A stretch of 22,342 nucleotides of DNA from a virus. The stretch is taken from the IMG/VR virus record IMGVR_UViG_3300022602_004665, positions 1 to 22,342 of that record. The stretch is one strand, 5' to 3'. How positions within the stretch are numbered: position 1 is the stretch's first letter; the number at the start of each line of letters is the position of its first letter. The notes under the pieces are model-generated. The model saw only the letters and a program-made list of their open reading frames with translations, was not told where the DNA came from and ran no database searches. Positions 21,876 to 22,342 of this stretch are shown piece after piece. A program made the translations under genes and the position numbers.

Positions 21876-22342
21876 TTATGCAACCTTCTTCTGTAGCTCA
21901 ATAACCTCAGCCCCATTCTGCGCATGAGTAAGCTTCTCGCTCCACCATTTATATAGCCCAACCCTCTGGGTAAATCTTTCACCACGATCATAGGCCCGAA
22001 CAACCTCATTCCCATGTGCGTGATCGAGTGCTAACTCAACTACATCTTGCTCAAACCCATTTTCTCTAGCTAGGGTAGAGAAAGCGCTACGCCAGCCGTG
22101 TGGTGCATGCTTTCCTGACATATTGAGTGTTACCCGATAAGCTTTCTCAAGACTCTCACGACTGATGAATTGATTGCCTGTTGGCGATGGAAATACATAA
22201 CCTTTTCTCCCAAAGAGCTTCCCCCATTGCTTTAACTCTGTAGTAATTTGCGGGCCTAGAGGAATTCGATGATCGCCAATACGTGTGTGATCTTTCATCT
22301 TGGCGCGAGGTATTACCCAGATCGGAATATCCGCATCAAGAT
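21876..22342 (-). CDS. int: Tyrosine recombinase/integrase, C-terminal part (runs off the window)
   Basis: The catalytic end of a P4-type tyrosine recombinase that integrates and excises the element. The frame is open to the right edge, so the N-terminus is outside. From ATG 22298 the visible part has MKDHTRIGDHRIPL (the beta-hairpin before the HxxR box), HGWR (His67 and Arg70; His codon near 22100), His93 in LDHAHG, and the nucleophile Tyr103 in VRAYDRG (codon near 21992). The catalytic C-terminal residues that I can see are intact. It points inward, as integrase genes next to an attachment site often do, which puts the second att site just beyond 22342. Confidence 0.9.
   Translation of the reverse strand, partial: LDADIPIWVIPRAKMKDHTRIGDHRIPLGPQITTELKQWGKLFGRKGYVFPSPTGNQFISRESLEKAYRVTLNMSGKHAPHGWRSAFSTLARENGFEQDVVELALDHAHGNEVVRAYDRGERFTQRVGLYKWWSEKLTHAQNGAEVIELQKKVA

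Overview
Organism and setting: the base composition is modestly AT-rich by eye, and the proteins read as a low-GC betaproteobacterium. A Polynucleobacter-like member of the Burkholderiaceae is my best guess, but this is inference and no marker gene is present. Almost the whole window is one integrated element. At the left edge are the end of a chromosomal gene, a terminator and a short degenerate tRNA-3'-end sequence that I take as one attachment site (about 121-144). At the right edge a tyrosine recombinase (integrase) runs off the window, where the other attachment site should lie.

Layout. (1) 302-1672: cargo next to the att site, comprising a cytoplasmic-type trypsin-fold protease, a DUF1488 protein and a small secreted repeat protein. 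(2) 1807-8078: a complete type I restriction-modification operon in the order hsdR-hsdS-hsdM, followed 17 bp later by a 5'(3')-deoxyribonucleotidase gene. (3) 8075-9212: a minus-strand control cluster (42-aa ORF, AlpA-like regulator, hypothetical protein) with a hairpin that hides the last gene's ribosome binding site, and a promoter region facing both ways. (4) 9213-12141: YdaU/DUF1376 replication-type gene with an iteron-like array inside it, a small gene, terS and terL. (5) 12142-19947: head genes (portal, scaffold-like protein, major capsid protein and one small unknown), interrupted by two minus-strand cargo modules: a DUF3800 gene between terL and portal, and an AbiEi/AbiEii toxin-antitoxin pair between scaffold and capsid. 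(6) 20122-20996: GTA-type holin and M15 peptidase endolysin. (7) 21030-22342: a small unknown, a DUF6680 protein and the integrase.

How it fits together: the element can recognise DNA for packaging, build a portal-bearing head and lyse the cell. No tail, tail-fibre, head-tail connector or CI-type repressor gene is visible. That gene set, with AlpA and YdaU and heavy defence cargo (type I R-M, AbiE, DUF3800, protease, DUF6680), resembles a capsid-encoding phage satellite or a tail-deleted prophage more than a complete phage. The most unusual DNA-level signals are: a seven-copy 7-bp array plus 11-bp repeats inside the replication gene (candidate origin, lambda-O style); a folded intergenic RNA candidate beside the DUF3800 gene; a multi-hairpin leader before the capsid gene; a ribosome-site-sequestering hairpin; and an exact 19-bp repeat read in different frames in portal and scaffold.
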